Positions 7,740-16,944 of a stretch of 64,000 nucleotides of DNA are shown here, one piece after another. Source of the DNA: an uncultured delta proteobacterium (lineage in GTDB: Bacteria > Desulfobacterota > Desulfovibrionia > Desulfovibrionales > Desulfovibrionaceae); NCBI GenBank assembly GCA_903835685.1, contig CAILNX010000053.1:50487-114486 (forward strand), written 5' to 3'. Made by a program: the position numbers and the translations under genes. Numbering within the stretch: position 1 is the first letter of the stretch; each line of letters opens with the position of its first letter. The notes beneath the pieces were generated by a model. It was not told the DNA's origin. It was given only the letters and a program-made list of their open reading frames with translations, and did not search any database.

Positions 7740-10700
7740 ATGGCCCGCAAGGCGAAGGTCGAGGCGAAAGCGCCGGTTGGCGCGGTGTTGGTGGTGGGCG
7801 GCGGCATCGCCGGGATACAGTCATCCCTGGATCTGGCCAATGCCGGGTTTAAGGTCTGGCTGGTCGAGAAGGGTCCTGGAATCGGCGGGGTCATGGCCCG
7901 GCTGGACAAGACCTTTCCCACCAACGACTGCGCGATGTGAATACTCGCGCCAAAGCTGGTGGAGTGCGGTCGGCACTCCGACATTGAACTTTTGCCCTTG
8001 ACGGAACTGACCTCGGTGGAAGGTTCCGCCGGGGATTTCACGGTCACCCTGGAGCAGAAGCCCCGGTACGTGGACCCCGCGCTGTGCATCGCCTGCGGGG
8101 CCTGCGCCGAGAAATGCCCCAAGTCGGTGAAGAACGCCTTTGACGAGGGGTTCGCCGACCGCAAGGCGGCCTACATCCTTTATGAACAGGCCGTGCCGCT
8201 CAAATACGCCCTGGACCCGGACCACTGCATCTATCTGCAGAAGGGCAAGTGCCGGGCCTGCGAAAAGATCTGCCCCACCCAGGCCATCCGTTTCGACGAC
8301 CAGCCCAAGATCATCAAGGCCCATGTGGGGGCCATCCTGGCCGCGCCGGGATTCAAGCCCTTCAACCCCACCGTGTGCGAACCCTATGGCTACGGGGTCA
8401 TTCCCGACGTGGTCACGGGCATGGAGTACGAACGGCTGCTGTCCTCGTCGGGCCCCTGCCACGGGCACCTGACCCGGCCCTCGGACAAGACCGAGCCCAG
8501 GTCCGTGGCCTGGCTGCAATGCGTGGGTTCGCGCACCACCACCGGGGCCGGAAGCCCGGCCTGCTCCAGCGTGTGCTGCATGTACGCCCTGAAACAGGCC
8601 GTGATGACCGGGGCGCACACCAAGGGTGCGCCCGACCTGTCCATCTTTTTCATGGACCTGCGCACCCACGGCAAGGGATTCGAGGAATACGGCGAATCGG
8701 CCAAGGCCAAGGGTGTGAAACTAATCCGCTGCCGACCCCACTCCTTCCTGCCCGGACCCGAGGGCAAGGGCGTGGACATCCGCTGGGCCGACGAAACGGG
8801 CCAGGAGCAGCGCCGCACCTTTGATCTGGCTGTCTTGTCCGTGGGCCTGGCCCCGCCCCGGGACGCCTCGGACCTGGCTGCCAAGCTGGGCCTGACCCTG
8901 GACGAACGCGGCTTCGCCAAGACTTCGGGGTTTGACCCCACGGCGGCCAGCAAGCCCGGGGTGTTCGTGAGCGGCTGCTTCCATTCGCCCATGGACATCC
9001 CCACTTCGGTGGTCATGGCCTCGGCTGCGGCCTCGGCCGCGGCCAAGACCCTGGCCCAGTCCCGGGGAACCCTCATCCCGGCCAAGGTCACGCCACCCGT
9101 CACCGACGTGTCCGGCGAGACCCCCCGGGTGGGCGTGTTCGTGTGCTCCTGCGGCACCAACATCGCAGGCGTGGTGGACGTGGCCGGGGTGGTCGAATAC
9201 GCCCGCACCCTGCCCTACGTGGCCCATGTGGAGAACAACCTCTTTTCCTGCTCCCAGGACACTCAAGGGCGCATCATCCAGGCCATCCGAGACCAGAGCC
9301 TGAACCGGGTGGTCATCGCGGCCTGCACCCCGCGCACCCACGAGCCCCTGTTCCGGGAGACCCTCATGGCCGCCGGGCTGAACAAGTACCTGGTGGAGAT
9401 GGCCAACATCCGCAACCAGAACTCCTGGGTCCATGCCGATGAGCCCGAGGCGGCCACGACCAAGGCCAAGGACCTGACCCGCATGGCCGTGGCCCGGGTG
9501 GTGCGCCTCAAGCCGTTGGTGGAAAAGACCTTGAGCGTGAACAACGCGGCCCTGGTGCTGGGCGCGGGCGTGGCCGGCATGACCGCGGCCCTGGACCTGG
9601 CCGACCAGGGCTTCCCGGTCACCCTGGTGGAGCGCGCCGACTGCCTGGGCGGCAACGCCCGGTCCCTGCGCACCACCTCGCGCGGGGAGCGCATTGCCGA
9701 TTTCCTCTCGGACCTGGCCCTCAAGGTCCGCTCTCACGACCGGGTCACGGTCCTGACCGAGGCCAATCTGACCCATGTGGAAGGCTTCGTGGGCCATTTC
9801 ACCAGCACCGTGCGCCAGGGCCGCACGTCCCTGAAGATCGAGCACGGGGCGGCCATCCTGGCCACGGGCGCGGTGCAGACCCGGCCCAAGGAATACTGCT
9901 ACGGCAGACACCCGGCCATCATGACCCATCTGGAGATGGACCGGGCCTTGACCGAGGGCCTGGACCCGCACACCATCCACGAGGCCGTGTTCATCCAGTG
10001 CGTGGGATCGCGGGAGCCCGCCCGGCCCTGGTGCTCCCGGGTCTGCTGCACCCATGCGGTGAAACTGGCCCTGCATTTCAAAGAGAAGAACCCCAACTGC
10101 CGGGTGGCCGTGCTCTACCGGGACATGCGCACCTACGGCGAGCGTGAGCTTTTGTACCACAAGGCCCGCAAGCTCGGGGTGCTCTTCGTGCGCTACGAGC
10201 TGGGCGCAAAGCCTCGGGTGAGCATCAAGAACGGCGGGGTGCGGGTCATTGTCCGGGACCACGTGCTGGACCGGGACCTGGAGTTTCGGCCGGACGTATT
10301 GGGCCTGGCTGCGGCCATCGCGCCCCCGGACACGGACAAGGTCTCCCGGATGTTCAAGGTCTCCACCGACGCCCACGGCTGGTACCAGGAGGCCCACGTG
10401 AAACTCCGGCCCGTGGACTTCGCCACGGACGGGGTGTTTTTGGCTGGCATGGCCCACGGCCCCAAGGCCCTGGACGAAGCCCTGGCCCAGGCCCAGGCCG
10501 CCGCGGCCCGGGCGGCCCAGATCCTGTGCCAGACCGAGATGACCCTGTCCGGGATCACCGCCCAGGTGGCCGAGGCCAAATGCGTGGGCTGCAAGATGTG
10601 CGTGACCATCTGCCCGTTCAAAGCCATCGCCATGAATGACAAGAACCTGGCCGAGGTCAACGAGGCCATGTGCAAGGGCTGCGGCCTGTGTACCGGGTCC

Positions 10701-10796
10701 TGCCGGTCCTCGGCCATCGCCCTGCGCGGGTTCACGGACCAGGACCTCATGGCCCAGATCGGGGCCATGTTCTCGGATCAGGAGAGCCGCCCATGA
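7740..10796 (+). CDS. hdrA: Selenocysteine-containing HdrA-type electron-bifurcating flavoprotein (in-frame TGA read as Sec67)
   Basis: The 1018-residue product is a tandem HdrA. Module 1 starts at the FAD motif VVGGGIAGIQ and module 2 near residue 460 (VGVFVCSCGTNIAG), with a second FAD motif GAGVAGMTAA near 606. Ferredoxin clusters lie at about 116-180 and 947-995. A TGA at 7938-7940 interrupts the frame within FPTNDCAM-TGA-ILAPKLVECG. HdrA proteins normally have Cys there (DCAMC-ILxPK), and some methanogen HdrAs have selenocysteine. The frame is identical on both sides and a SECIS-like hairpin follows, so I read U67, giving a CxxU with Cys64. The start at 7740 follows AAAGGGGGG. HdrA carries the bifurcating FAD of Hdr complexes. 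It is coupled to the next gene (ATGA). Confidence 0.9.
7961..7979 (+). promoter_or_regulatory. Bacterial SECIS-like hairpin downstream of the hdrA TGA codon
   Basis: GGAGTGC (7961-7967) and GCACTCC (7973-7979) form a perfect 7-bp stem closed by the loop GGTCG, which starts 27 bases after the TGA. The Escherichia coli fdhF element also presents a GGUC apical loop and lies 18 bases from its TGA, and bacterial SECIS elements tolerate a range of such distances. There is no bulged U on the 5' side, unlike E. coli. The hairpin lies within the coding sequence. Confidence 0.65.
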
Positions 10797-11248
10797 TGAA
10801 GCCCTTGACCCCCATACAGCCGTACGCCCCGCGCATCGCGGCCATGTTCTGCAACTGGTGCACCTACGCGGGCGCGGACCTGGCCGGGGTGAGCCGCCTG
10901 CAATACCCGGCCAACTTCCGGGTGGTGCGGGTGCCCTGCACCGGCCGCATCAGCGCGGAAATGATCCTGCACGCCTTCAAGCAGGGCGCGGACGGGGTCT
11001 GGGTCTCGGGCTGCCATCCCGGGTCCTGCCACTACCTGGAGGGCAATCTCTACGCCCGCCGCCGGTTCGCCCTTTTAAAGAACATCCTCGAATACGCCGG
11101 GCTTGAGCCGGGCCGCCTGCACTTCTCCTGGATATCCTCTTCCGAGGCCACCAAATTCCAGGAGACGGCCATCGCCGTGGTCGAGACCGTACGCGCCCTG
11201 GGACCGGCCACGGGCTTTCTGGCTGGAATCAGGAGGGAGGTGGCATGA
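10793..11248 (+). CDS. flxD: MvhD/FlxD-type iron-sulfur subunit
   Basis: The 151-residue product resembles the delta subunit of methyl-viologen-reducing hydrogenase (MvhD) and FlxD of bacterial Flx-Hdr complexes. It passes electrons from the input module to HdrA through a [2Fe-2S] centre. Cysteine motifs seen are MFCNWCTYAGADLAG, VPCTGRIS and SGCHPGSCHYLEGN. ATG at 10793 overlaps the hdrA stop (ATGA); ATG at 10796 is an alternative. The end overlaps the next gene by four bases, so this is one tight operon. Confidence 0.85.
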   Translation: MMKPLTPIQPYAPRIAAMFCNWCTYAGADLAGVSRLQYPANFRVVRVPCTGRISAEMILHAFKQGADGVWVSGCHPGSCHYLEGNLYARRRFALLKNILEYAGLEPGRLHFSWISSSEATKFQETAIAVVETVRALGPATGFLAGIRREVA

Positions 11249-12195
11249 ACGAACGACAGATTTTCATCCGGGAGAAAGCGGCCCGGCTTTTGTCCGAAGG
11301 CCGCGTGGACCGGGTCCTCGGCTACCGCAAGGGCTCGGTGCCCCTGCGCGACGCGCCGTTTGTGGCCCGCACGCCCGAGGAGGCCGGGGAGCTGGTCTGG
11401 TCCTCCTTCTGCCTGGGCAATGTGGCCAAGGCCCTCATCGGGCTGCCGGGAAAGTCGGCCGTGGTGGCCCAGGGCTGCGTGAGCCGCAACCTGGCCGTGC
11501 TCCTGGCCGAGAACCGGGTCCTGCGCGAGAACCTGGTCATCATCGGCGTGCCCTGCCTGGGCATGGCCGACCCGGCCAAGGTCCTGGCCGAACTGGGTGG
11601 CCGGGAGCCCGCGTCCCTGGTCGAGACCGCCGAGACCCTGACCGTGTCCGGGCCGGGCTTCACCAAGGACTTGAAGCGCCAGTTCATGCTCCGGGACAAC
11701 TGCCACACCTGCCGCCACCGCAACCCGGTGATCCACGACTTCCTGGCCGCCGAGACCGGGCCGGAAACCGGGCTGGGGGATATCGAAAAGACCTCGGGGC
11801 TGTGGGAGAAATTCACTCCGGCCGAGAGATTCGAGCAATTGCAGGCCACCTACAAGGACTGCGTGCGCTGCTACGCCTGTCGCGACGCCTGCCCCCTGTG
11901 CTCCTGCCCCACCTGTTTCGTGGACCAGAGCGACCCCCAGTGGGTGGGCAAGACCCAGGACTTCTCGGAGATCGCGGCCTATCACCTGCTGCGGGCCTTC
12001 CACTGCGCCGGTCGGTGCACGGACTGCGGGGCCTGCGAATCGGCCTGCCCCCAGACCCTGAAAGTCCGGCGGCTGACCAGCAAACTGGAGCGGGATGTGC
12101 GCGCGCTCTTTGGCCGCGAGGCGGGCATGGACCCGAGCGTCCCGCCCCCGCTGGCCACCTGGAAGACCGACGACCCCGAAGGATTCATGAAATGA
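11245..12195 (+). CDS. 4Fe-4S electron-transfer protein of the Hdr-Flx operon
   Basis: The 316-residue product has an N-terminal part with scattered cysteines (AQGCVSR, GVPCLG, NCHTCRHRNP), reminiscent of FrhB/FlxB-like proteins. Its C-terminal two-cluster ferredoxin region has CVRCYACRDACPLCSCPTC and CAGRCTDCGACESACP. It probably wires the FlxA-like flavoprotein to the HdrA/FlxD pair. It overlaps flxD by ATGA. I cannot decide between FlxB and FlxC for this gene and the next, so no symbol is given. Confidence 0.7.
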   Translation: MNERQIFIREKAARLLSEGRVDRVLGYRKGSVPLRDAPFVARTPEEAGELVWSSFCLGNVAKALIGLPGKSAVVAQGCVSRNLAVLLAENRVLRENLVIIGVPCLGMADPAKVLAELGGREPASLVETAETLTVSGPGFTKDLKRQFMLRDNCHTCRHRNPVIHDFLAAETGPETGLGDIEKTSGLWEKFTPAERFEQLQATYKDCVRCYACRDACPLCSCPTCFVDQSDPQWVGKTQDFSEIAAYHLLRAFHCAGRCTDCGACESACPQTLKVRRLTSKLERDVRALFGREAGMDPSVPPPLATWKTDDPEGFMK

Positions 12196-12217
12196 GCCAA
12201 AGCCAAGGGGTGAATTG

Positions 12218-13315
12218 ATGTCCCAGAGAATTTTGGACCACGCCGGGCTTTCGGCCCTGTTCAAGGCCCTGGCCCAGGGGCGCAAGGCCTTTGTCCCGGC
12301 CACGGTCCAGGGCAAGGCGACCTGGATACCGGCCACGGACTTGGCCCAGGCCGACCTGTCCCTGGCCAATACCGCCTTTTCGCCCAAGAACTTCTTCTTC
12401 CCCCAGAGCGAGTGCCTGATGCGCTTTGGGGCGGACCCGGCCCAGGCCCACGAGCCCATGCAGCCTGCGCCGGGCCTGGACCAGGACCTGATGCTGTTCG
12501 GCCTGCGGCCCTGCGACGCCAAGGCCCTGGCCTTGCTGGACCGCATCTTCGGCCAGGACCCGGCCATGCTCGACCCCTACTGGGCGGACAAGCGGGAGCG
12601 GACCCTCCTGGTGGGCCAGTCCTGCCCCGCGCCCTGCCCGGTATGTTTCTGCACCGGCGTGGGCGGCCATCCTTTCGGGACCGAGGGCCTGGACCTGCTG
12701 TTCACCGACCTGGGCGAGTCCTTCCTGGTGGAGGTGATCTCCGAGCGGGGTGAGCGGGCCATGAAGGACCTGCCCATGGACGCGGCCAAGGCCGCGGCCG
12801 GGGACGAGCCGGGCAAGAAGGACCTGGCCCGGCGCGAGGAGCTGAAGAACCAGGCCGAGGCCGCCCTGGCCCTGGACCCGGCCAATGCCCCGGACCTCTC
12901 GGCCCTGGACAAGGCCGAGGTCCTGGACCTGTACGAATCCCCCCTGTGGGAGCGCCTGGCCGAAACCTGCCTGAACTGCGGGGCCTGCACCTTCTGCTGT
13001 CCCACCTGCCACTGCTTCGACATCCAGGACGAGACCAAGGTGGACGAGGGTCGCCGGGTGCGCAACTGGGACTCCTGCATGTCCGCACTCTTCACCAAGC
13101 ACGGCACCGGGCACAACCCCCGGGGCCGCAAGCTGGACCGGGTGCGCCAGCGTTTCATGCACAAATTCAAGTACATCCCCATAAAAAACCAGGAGATCGG
13201 GTGCGTGGGCTGCGGCCGGTGCGTGCGGCTGTGCCCGGTGAACATCGACGTGCGCCAGGTGGCCGCCCAGATGAACGGGCAGGCGGCCAGCGCAAGCGGA
13301 GGCCAGCGGCCATGA
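12218..13315 (+). CDS. 4Fe-4S protein similar to anaerobic sulfite reductase subunit A / Flx iron-sulfur subunit
   Basis: This 365-residue protein has the N-terminal AsrA-like fold (FFPQSECLMRFG, LFGLRPCDAKALALLD, SCPAPCPVCFCTGVGGHPFG) and C-terminal ferredoxin motifs CLNCGACTFCCPTCHC and CVGCGRCVRLCPV. Relatives pair with a FAD/NAD(P)-binding AsrB-like subunit, which is exactly what the next gene encodes. The start at 12218 follows AAGGGG. The end overlaps that gene by ATGA. It most likely relays electrons from the NAD(P)H-oxidising subunit toward HdrA. Confidence 0.78.
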   Translation: MSQRILDHAGLSALFKALAQGRKAFVPATVQGKATWIPATDLAQADLSLANTAFSPKNFFFPQSECLMRFGADPAQAHEPMQPAPGLDQDLMLFGLRPCDAKALALLDRIFGQDPAMLDPYWADKRERTLLVGQSCPAPCPVCFCTGVGGHPFGTEGLDLLFTDLGESFLVEVISERGERAMKDLPMDAAKAAAGDEPGKKDLARREELKNQAEAALALDPANAPDLSALDKAEVLDLYESPLWERLAETCLNCGACTFCCPTCHCFDIQDETKVDEGRRVRNWDSCMSALFTKHGTGHNPRGRKLDRVRQRFMHKFKYIPIKNQEIGCVGCGRCVRLCPVNIDVRQVAAQMNGQAASASGGQRP

Positions 13316-14157
13316 CCGATCATCAGTCCAACCCCTATCTGCCCTATCCGGCCCGTATCAGTCGCACCTGGGCCGAGACCGAGGACAAAAGCCTGCGGTC
13401 CTACTGGCTCTCCTTTGACCGGCCCGAGGACGCGGCGGCCTTTGCCTTCACCCCGGGCCAGTTCGCCGAGCTCTCCCTGGCCGGATACGGGGAAATCCCC
13501 ATCGGCATCGCCTCCAGCCCGGGCGAGGGGCCGGACCTGCTCTTCACCGTGAACAAGGTGGGCGTGGTCACCACCCGGCTGCACGAGTTGGGCGTGGGCG
13601 ACGCGGTCTTCGTGCGCGGACCGCTGGGCCACGGCTATCCCCTTGCGGCCATGCGCGGCAAGAACATCCTCGTCGTGGCCGGGGGATTCGCCGTGACCAC
13701 GCTGCGGGCCACCATGCACCACCTGCTGGCCCACCGGGCGGACTACGGAAAAATCACCTTCGTCTATGGGGCGCGCACCCCGGGCATGCTCATGTACCGC
13801 GAGGACCTGGCCGCCTGGGAGAAACGCGGGGACGTGGACATGTTCGTGACCGTGGACCGCGAGGCCCCGGGCTGGAGCGGGATGACCGGGTTCGTCCCGG
13901 CCGTGGTCGAGCGCGCCGCGCCCAGCCCGGAGAACGCCCTGGCCCTGGTCTGCGGCCCGCCGGTGATGATCAAATTCACTCAGCCCGTGCTGGACCGCCT
14001 GGGCTGGGGGGCCGACCAGATTTACCTGAGCCTGGAAAACCGCATGAAATGCGGCATGGGCGTGTGCGGGCGGTGCAACGTGGGTCCCTGGTACGTGTGC
14101 AAGGATGGCCCGGTGTTCACCAAGGCCCAACTCGACCGCCTACCCAAGGAGTACTGA
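13312..14157 (+). CDS. flxA: FlxA-type NAD(P)H/FAD oxidoreductase subunit (AsrB-like)
   Basis: The 281-residue product is a ferredoxin-NADP reductase-type flavoprotein. It has an N-terminal FAD barrel (FTPGQFAELSL, IPIGIASSPGEG), a nucleotide domain (ILVVAGGFAVTTLR and CGPPVMIKF) and a C-terminal [2Fe-2S] site (CGMGVCGRCNVG plus a later Cys). It would be the entry point for NADH or NADPH. Malic enzyme two genes downstream is a likely local source of that reductant, an inference from context. It overlaps the previous gene by ATGA and ends one base before the next. Confidence 0.82.
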   Translation: MTDHQSNPYLPYPARISRTWAETEDKSLRSYWLSFDRPEDAAAFAFTPGQFAELSLAGYGEIPIGIASSPGEGPDLLFTVNKVGVVTTRLHELGVGDAVFVRGPLGHGYPLAAMRGKNILVVAGGFAVTTLRATMHHLLAHRADYGKITFVYGARTPGMLMYREDLAAWEKRGDVDMFVTVDREAPGWSGMTGFVPAVVERAAPSPENALALVCGPPVMIKFTQPVLDRLGWGADQIYLSLENRMKCGMGVCGRCNVGPWYVCKDGPVFTKAQLDRLPKEY

Positions 14158-14158
14158 C

Positions 14159-15487
14159 ATGGCCGCCACCGCCAAACTCAAGCCCTTCAGGCCCCGGGAG
14201 ATTCCCAAGGACTTGAAGGCCAAACTCTCGGCCCTGAACATGGAGACCTGCTACACCTGCGGGACCTGCTCCAGCGGCTGCCCCATCACCGGCACCCCAG
14301 GGGTTCAACTGGACACCCGCAAGGCCGTGCGCATGATGGCCCTCGGCCTCATCGACGAGCTGGTGGACTCGGAATTCCCCTGGATCTGCACGGGCTGCGG
14401 CCGCTGCTCCTACGGCTGCCCCCAGGGCATCGACATCTGGTACTGCCTGGCGGCCATGCGGGCCTTGCGCCGCCGGGACAAGGTCCCGGGCACCCTGCAC
14501 ACCGGGGTCATGCGCAACCTGGCCTCGGGCAACAACATGTCCGTGTCCATCGAGGACTACCTGGACACCTTGAAGGACGTGGGCCGGGAAATGGCCGAAG
14601 AGGACTGCCCGGGCTTCTACGTGCCGGTGGACAAGCAAGGGGCCAACGTCCTGTTCTTCCCCAATTCCAAGGAGATTTTCGGCGATTACGAGGACATGAA
14701 ATGGTGGTGGAAGATCTTCTACGCCGCCCGCGAGTCCTGGACCGTGCCCTCGCGCAACTGGGAGGCCGTGGACTGGGGTCTGTTCACCGCCAACACCGAC
14801 GCGGTGAAGACCTTTGCCCGGCGCAAGATCGACATCTACACCACCCTGGGATGTCAGACCATGATCATGCCCGACTGCGGCGGCGGCTCCTACGGCTGCC
14901 GGGCGGGCCTCAAGGCCTGCTCCCTGGACGACCCCTCCAGCCGGGTGAATTATTCCTATCTCTACCCCTACTTGAAGGAACTCATCGAGACCGGCCGGAT
15001 CAAGGTGGACAAGAGCCGGAACGCGGGCAAGCGCTTCACCTGGCACGACTCCTGTAAACACGGCCGGGAGCTGGAGCGCCATTTCGGGATCGGCTTTTAC
15101 GACGAGCCGCGCTGGATTCTCTCCCAACTGGTGGACGATTTCGTGGAAATGGTCCCCAACCGGGTCAACAATTTCTGCTGCGGCGCGGGCGGGGGCAACT
15201 GGCCCATGCCCTATGAGAAGCAGTCGGCGGCCCACGGCCGGTTCAAGGTGGAGCAGATCAAGAACACCGGCGCGGACGTGGTGGTGGTGGGCTGCTCCAA
15301 CTGCCGGGACCAGATCATGCGCCGCCTGCCCAAGTTTTATGAAGGGTGCAACTACGAAGTGAAATACATCTGGGAGCTGGTCGGCGAATCCCTGATCATC
15401 GACCCCTTGAGCGAAGAGGAAGTGGCCAAGGCGGCCAAGCAGGAAGCGGCCCAATGGAAGCGCTTCGGCGTGGAAGAAGAGGAATAG
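14159..15487 (+). CDS. HdrC-HdrB fusion (HdrD-like) Fe-S protein with CCG domain
   Basis: The 442-residue product joins an HdrC-like part to an HdrB-like part. The HdrC part has two [4Fe-4S] motifs, CYTCGTCSSGCP from residue 31 and CTGCGRCSYGCP near 80. The HdrB part has one canonical cysteine-rich CCG motif (HDSCKHG, NFCCGAGGGN, GCSNCRDQ). The place of a first CCG motif is taken by LGCQTMIMPDCGGGSYGC. In the family the CCG domains hold the disulfide-reducing noncubane cluster, so this subunit should be the high-potential outlet of the complex; in sulfate reducers DsrC is a candidate partner. No separate hdrB or hdrC gene is nearby. Confidence 0.83.
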   Translation: MAATAKLKPFRPREIPKDLKAKLSALNMETCYTCGTCSSGCPITGTPGVQLDTRKAVRMMALGLIDELVDSEFPWICTGCGRCSYGCPQGIDIWYCLAAMRALRRRDKVPGTLHTGVMRNLASGNNMSVSIEDYLDTLKDVGREMAEEDCPGFYVPVDKQGANVLFFPNSKEIFGDYEDMKWWWKIFYAARESWTVPSRNWEAVDWGLFTANTDAVKTFARRKIDIYTTLGCQTMIMPDCGGGSYGCRAGLKACSLDDPSSRVNYSYLYPYLKELIETGRIKVDKSRNAGKRFTWHDSCKHGRELERHFGIGFYDEPRWILSQLVDDFVEMVPNRVNNFCCGAGGGNWPMPYEKQSAAHGRFKVEQIKNTGADVVVVGCSNCRDQIMRRLPKFYEGCNYEVKYIWELVGESLIIDPLSEEEVAKAAKQEAAQWKRFGVEEEE

Positions 15488-15543
15488 GCCTGACCAATAG
15501 TCGGAAAAACAGGCGGGAGAACCCCGCCGCCAAGGAGGATCAC

Positions 15544-16863
15544 ATGGCCCTGTACACCAAGCAAGAAGCCCTGGATTACCACAGCACGTTTCCCGCCGGG
15601 AAGCTGGAAAGCATCCCCATGAAGCCCTGCCTGAACCCCAAGCACTTGAGCATGGCCTATTCTCCGGGCGTGGCCGAGACCTGCCGGGCCATCCACGCCG
15701 ACCCCAACGAAGTCTACAAGTACACCAACAAGGGCAACCTGGTGGCCGTGGTCTCCAACGGCACGGCCATCCTGGGTCTGGGCAACCTGGGCCCTCTGGC
15801 GGCCAAGCCGGTCATGGAAGGCAAGGGCGTCCTGTTCAAGACCTTTGCGGACATCGATGTCTATGACATCAACTTGAACTGCAAGGACCCGGAGCAGCTC
15901 ATCGAGATCGTGAAGGCCCTGGAGCCGACCTTTGGCGGCATCAACCTGGAAGACATCAAGGCCCCGGAATGCTTCCACATCGAGCAGACCCTGATCAAGG
16001 CCATGACCATCCCGGTCTTCCATGACGACCAGCACGGCACGGCCATCATCTCCGGCGCGGGCCTGATCAACGCCATGGAGATCGCCAACAAGAGCATCGA
16101 GAGCCTGCGCGTGGTGGTCTCCGGCGCTGGCGCGGCGGCCATCGCCTGCTCCAACTTCTACATCTCCATGGGCGTGCCCCGGGAGAACATCTCCATGTTC
16201 GACTCCAAGGGCCACATCCACACCGGCCGCACGGACTTAACCGCCGAGAAGAAGCTCTTCGCCCAGAAGAAGGCCTTCGCCAACCTGGGAGAGGCCTTCA
16301 AGGGCGCGGACATGTTCCTGGGCCTGTCCACCAAGGATCTGGTGAACAAGGACATGGTCAAGGCCATGGCCAAGAACCCGGTCATCTTCGCCATGGCCAA
16401 CCCGGACCCGGAAATCCCCTATCCGGTCGCCAAGGCCGCCCGCAAGGACCTGATCATGGGCACCGGCCGCTCGGACTTCTCCAACCAGGTGAACAACGTG
16501 TCCGGCTTCCCGTACATCTTCCGCGGCGCTCTGGACGTGCGGGCCAAGACCATCAACGAGGCCATGAAGCACGCGGCGGCCAAGGCCCTGGCCGCCCTGG
16601 CCAAGGAAAAGATCCCCTCGGAGATCCTGGACCTCTACGGGGAGAAGAAGCTGTCCTTCGGCCTGGACTACGTGATCCCCAAGGCCCTGGACACCCGCAT
16701 GTTGGTCTGGGAAGCCCCGGCCGTGGCCCAGGCGGCCATGGACACCGGCGTGGCCCAGGTCAAGATCGACATCGAGCAGTACAAGAAGGACTTAAAGGCC
16801 CGGCTCAAGGCCTCCAAGAAGCGCATCACTTCCTTTGTGAAGAGCTACAAGTACCCCTTCTAA
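15544..16863 (+). CDS. maeB: Malic enzyme (oxaloacetate-decarboxylating, NAD(P)-dependent)
   Basis: The 439-residue protein is a short-form malic enzyme without the phosphotransacetylase extension of E. coli MaeB. It converts malate to pyruvate, CO2 and NAD(P)H. Markers are [20 protein letters not shown], the [19 protein letters not shown] catalytic loop, the metal site [11 protein letters not shown] and the nucleotide fold [13 protein letters not shown]. The start at 15544 follows CAAGGAGG. It closes the hdr operon 56 bases after the HdrCB gene and is followed by a terminator. Cofactor preference cannot be read with certainty. Confidence 0.92.
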   Translation: MALYTKQEALDYHSTFPAGKLESIPMKPCLNPKHLSMAYSPGVAETCRAIHADPNEVYKYTNKGNLVAVVSNGTAILGLGNLGPLAAKPVMEGKGVLFKTFADIDVYDINLNCKDPEQLIEIVKALEPTFGGINLEDIKAPECFHIEQTLIKAMTIPVFHDDQHGTAIISGAGLINAMEIANKSIESLRVVVSGAGAAAIACSNFYISMGVPRENISMFDSKGHIHTGRTDLTAEKKLFAQKKAFANLGEAFKGADMFLGLSTKDLVNKDMVKAMAKNPVIFAMANPDPEIPYPVAKAARKDLIMGTGRSDFSNQVNNVSGFPYIFRGALDVRAKTINEAMKHAAAKALAALAKEKIPSEILDLYGEKKLSFGLDYVIPKALDTRMLVWEAPAVAQAAMDTGVAQVKIDIEQYKKDLKARLKASKKRITSFVKSYKYPF

Positions 16864-16903
16864 AACAACGGGCTTAACCGCCCCCTTTGCGGCAACCGGA
16901 CCC

Positions 16904-16944
16904 GGGCCGGGCCAGGAGCGATCCTGGTCCGGCCCCCATTTTTT
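16904..16944 (+). terminator. Intrinsic terminator after the malic enzyme gene
   Basis: A 14-bp stem, GGGCCGGGCCAGGA with TCCTGGTCCGGCCC (one G-U pair), has a GCGA loop and ends in ATTTTTT. It ends the hdrA-to-maeB transcript. Confidence 0.9.

Noticed and set aside
7740..7940. A truncated pseudogene or sequencing error ending at TGA 7938
   Set aside because: The frame continues unbroken with conserved HdrA sequence on both sides, the site is a known Cys/Sec position, and a SECIS-like hairpin follows. A base error remains possible but is the less likely reading.
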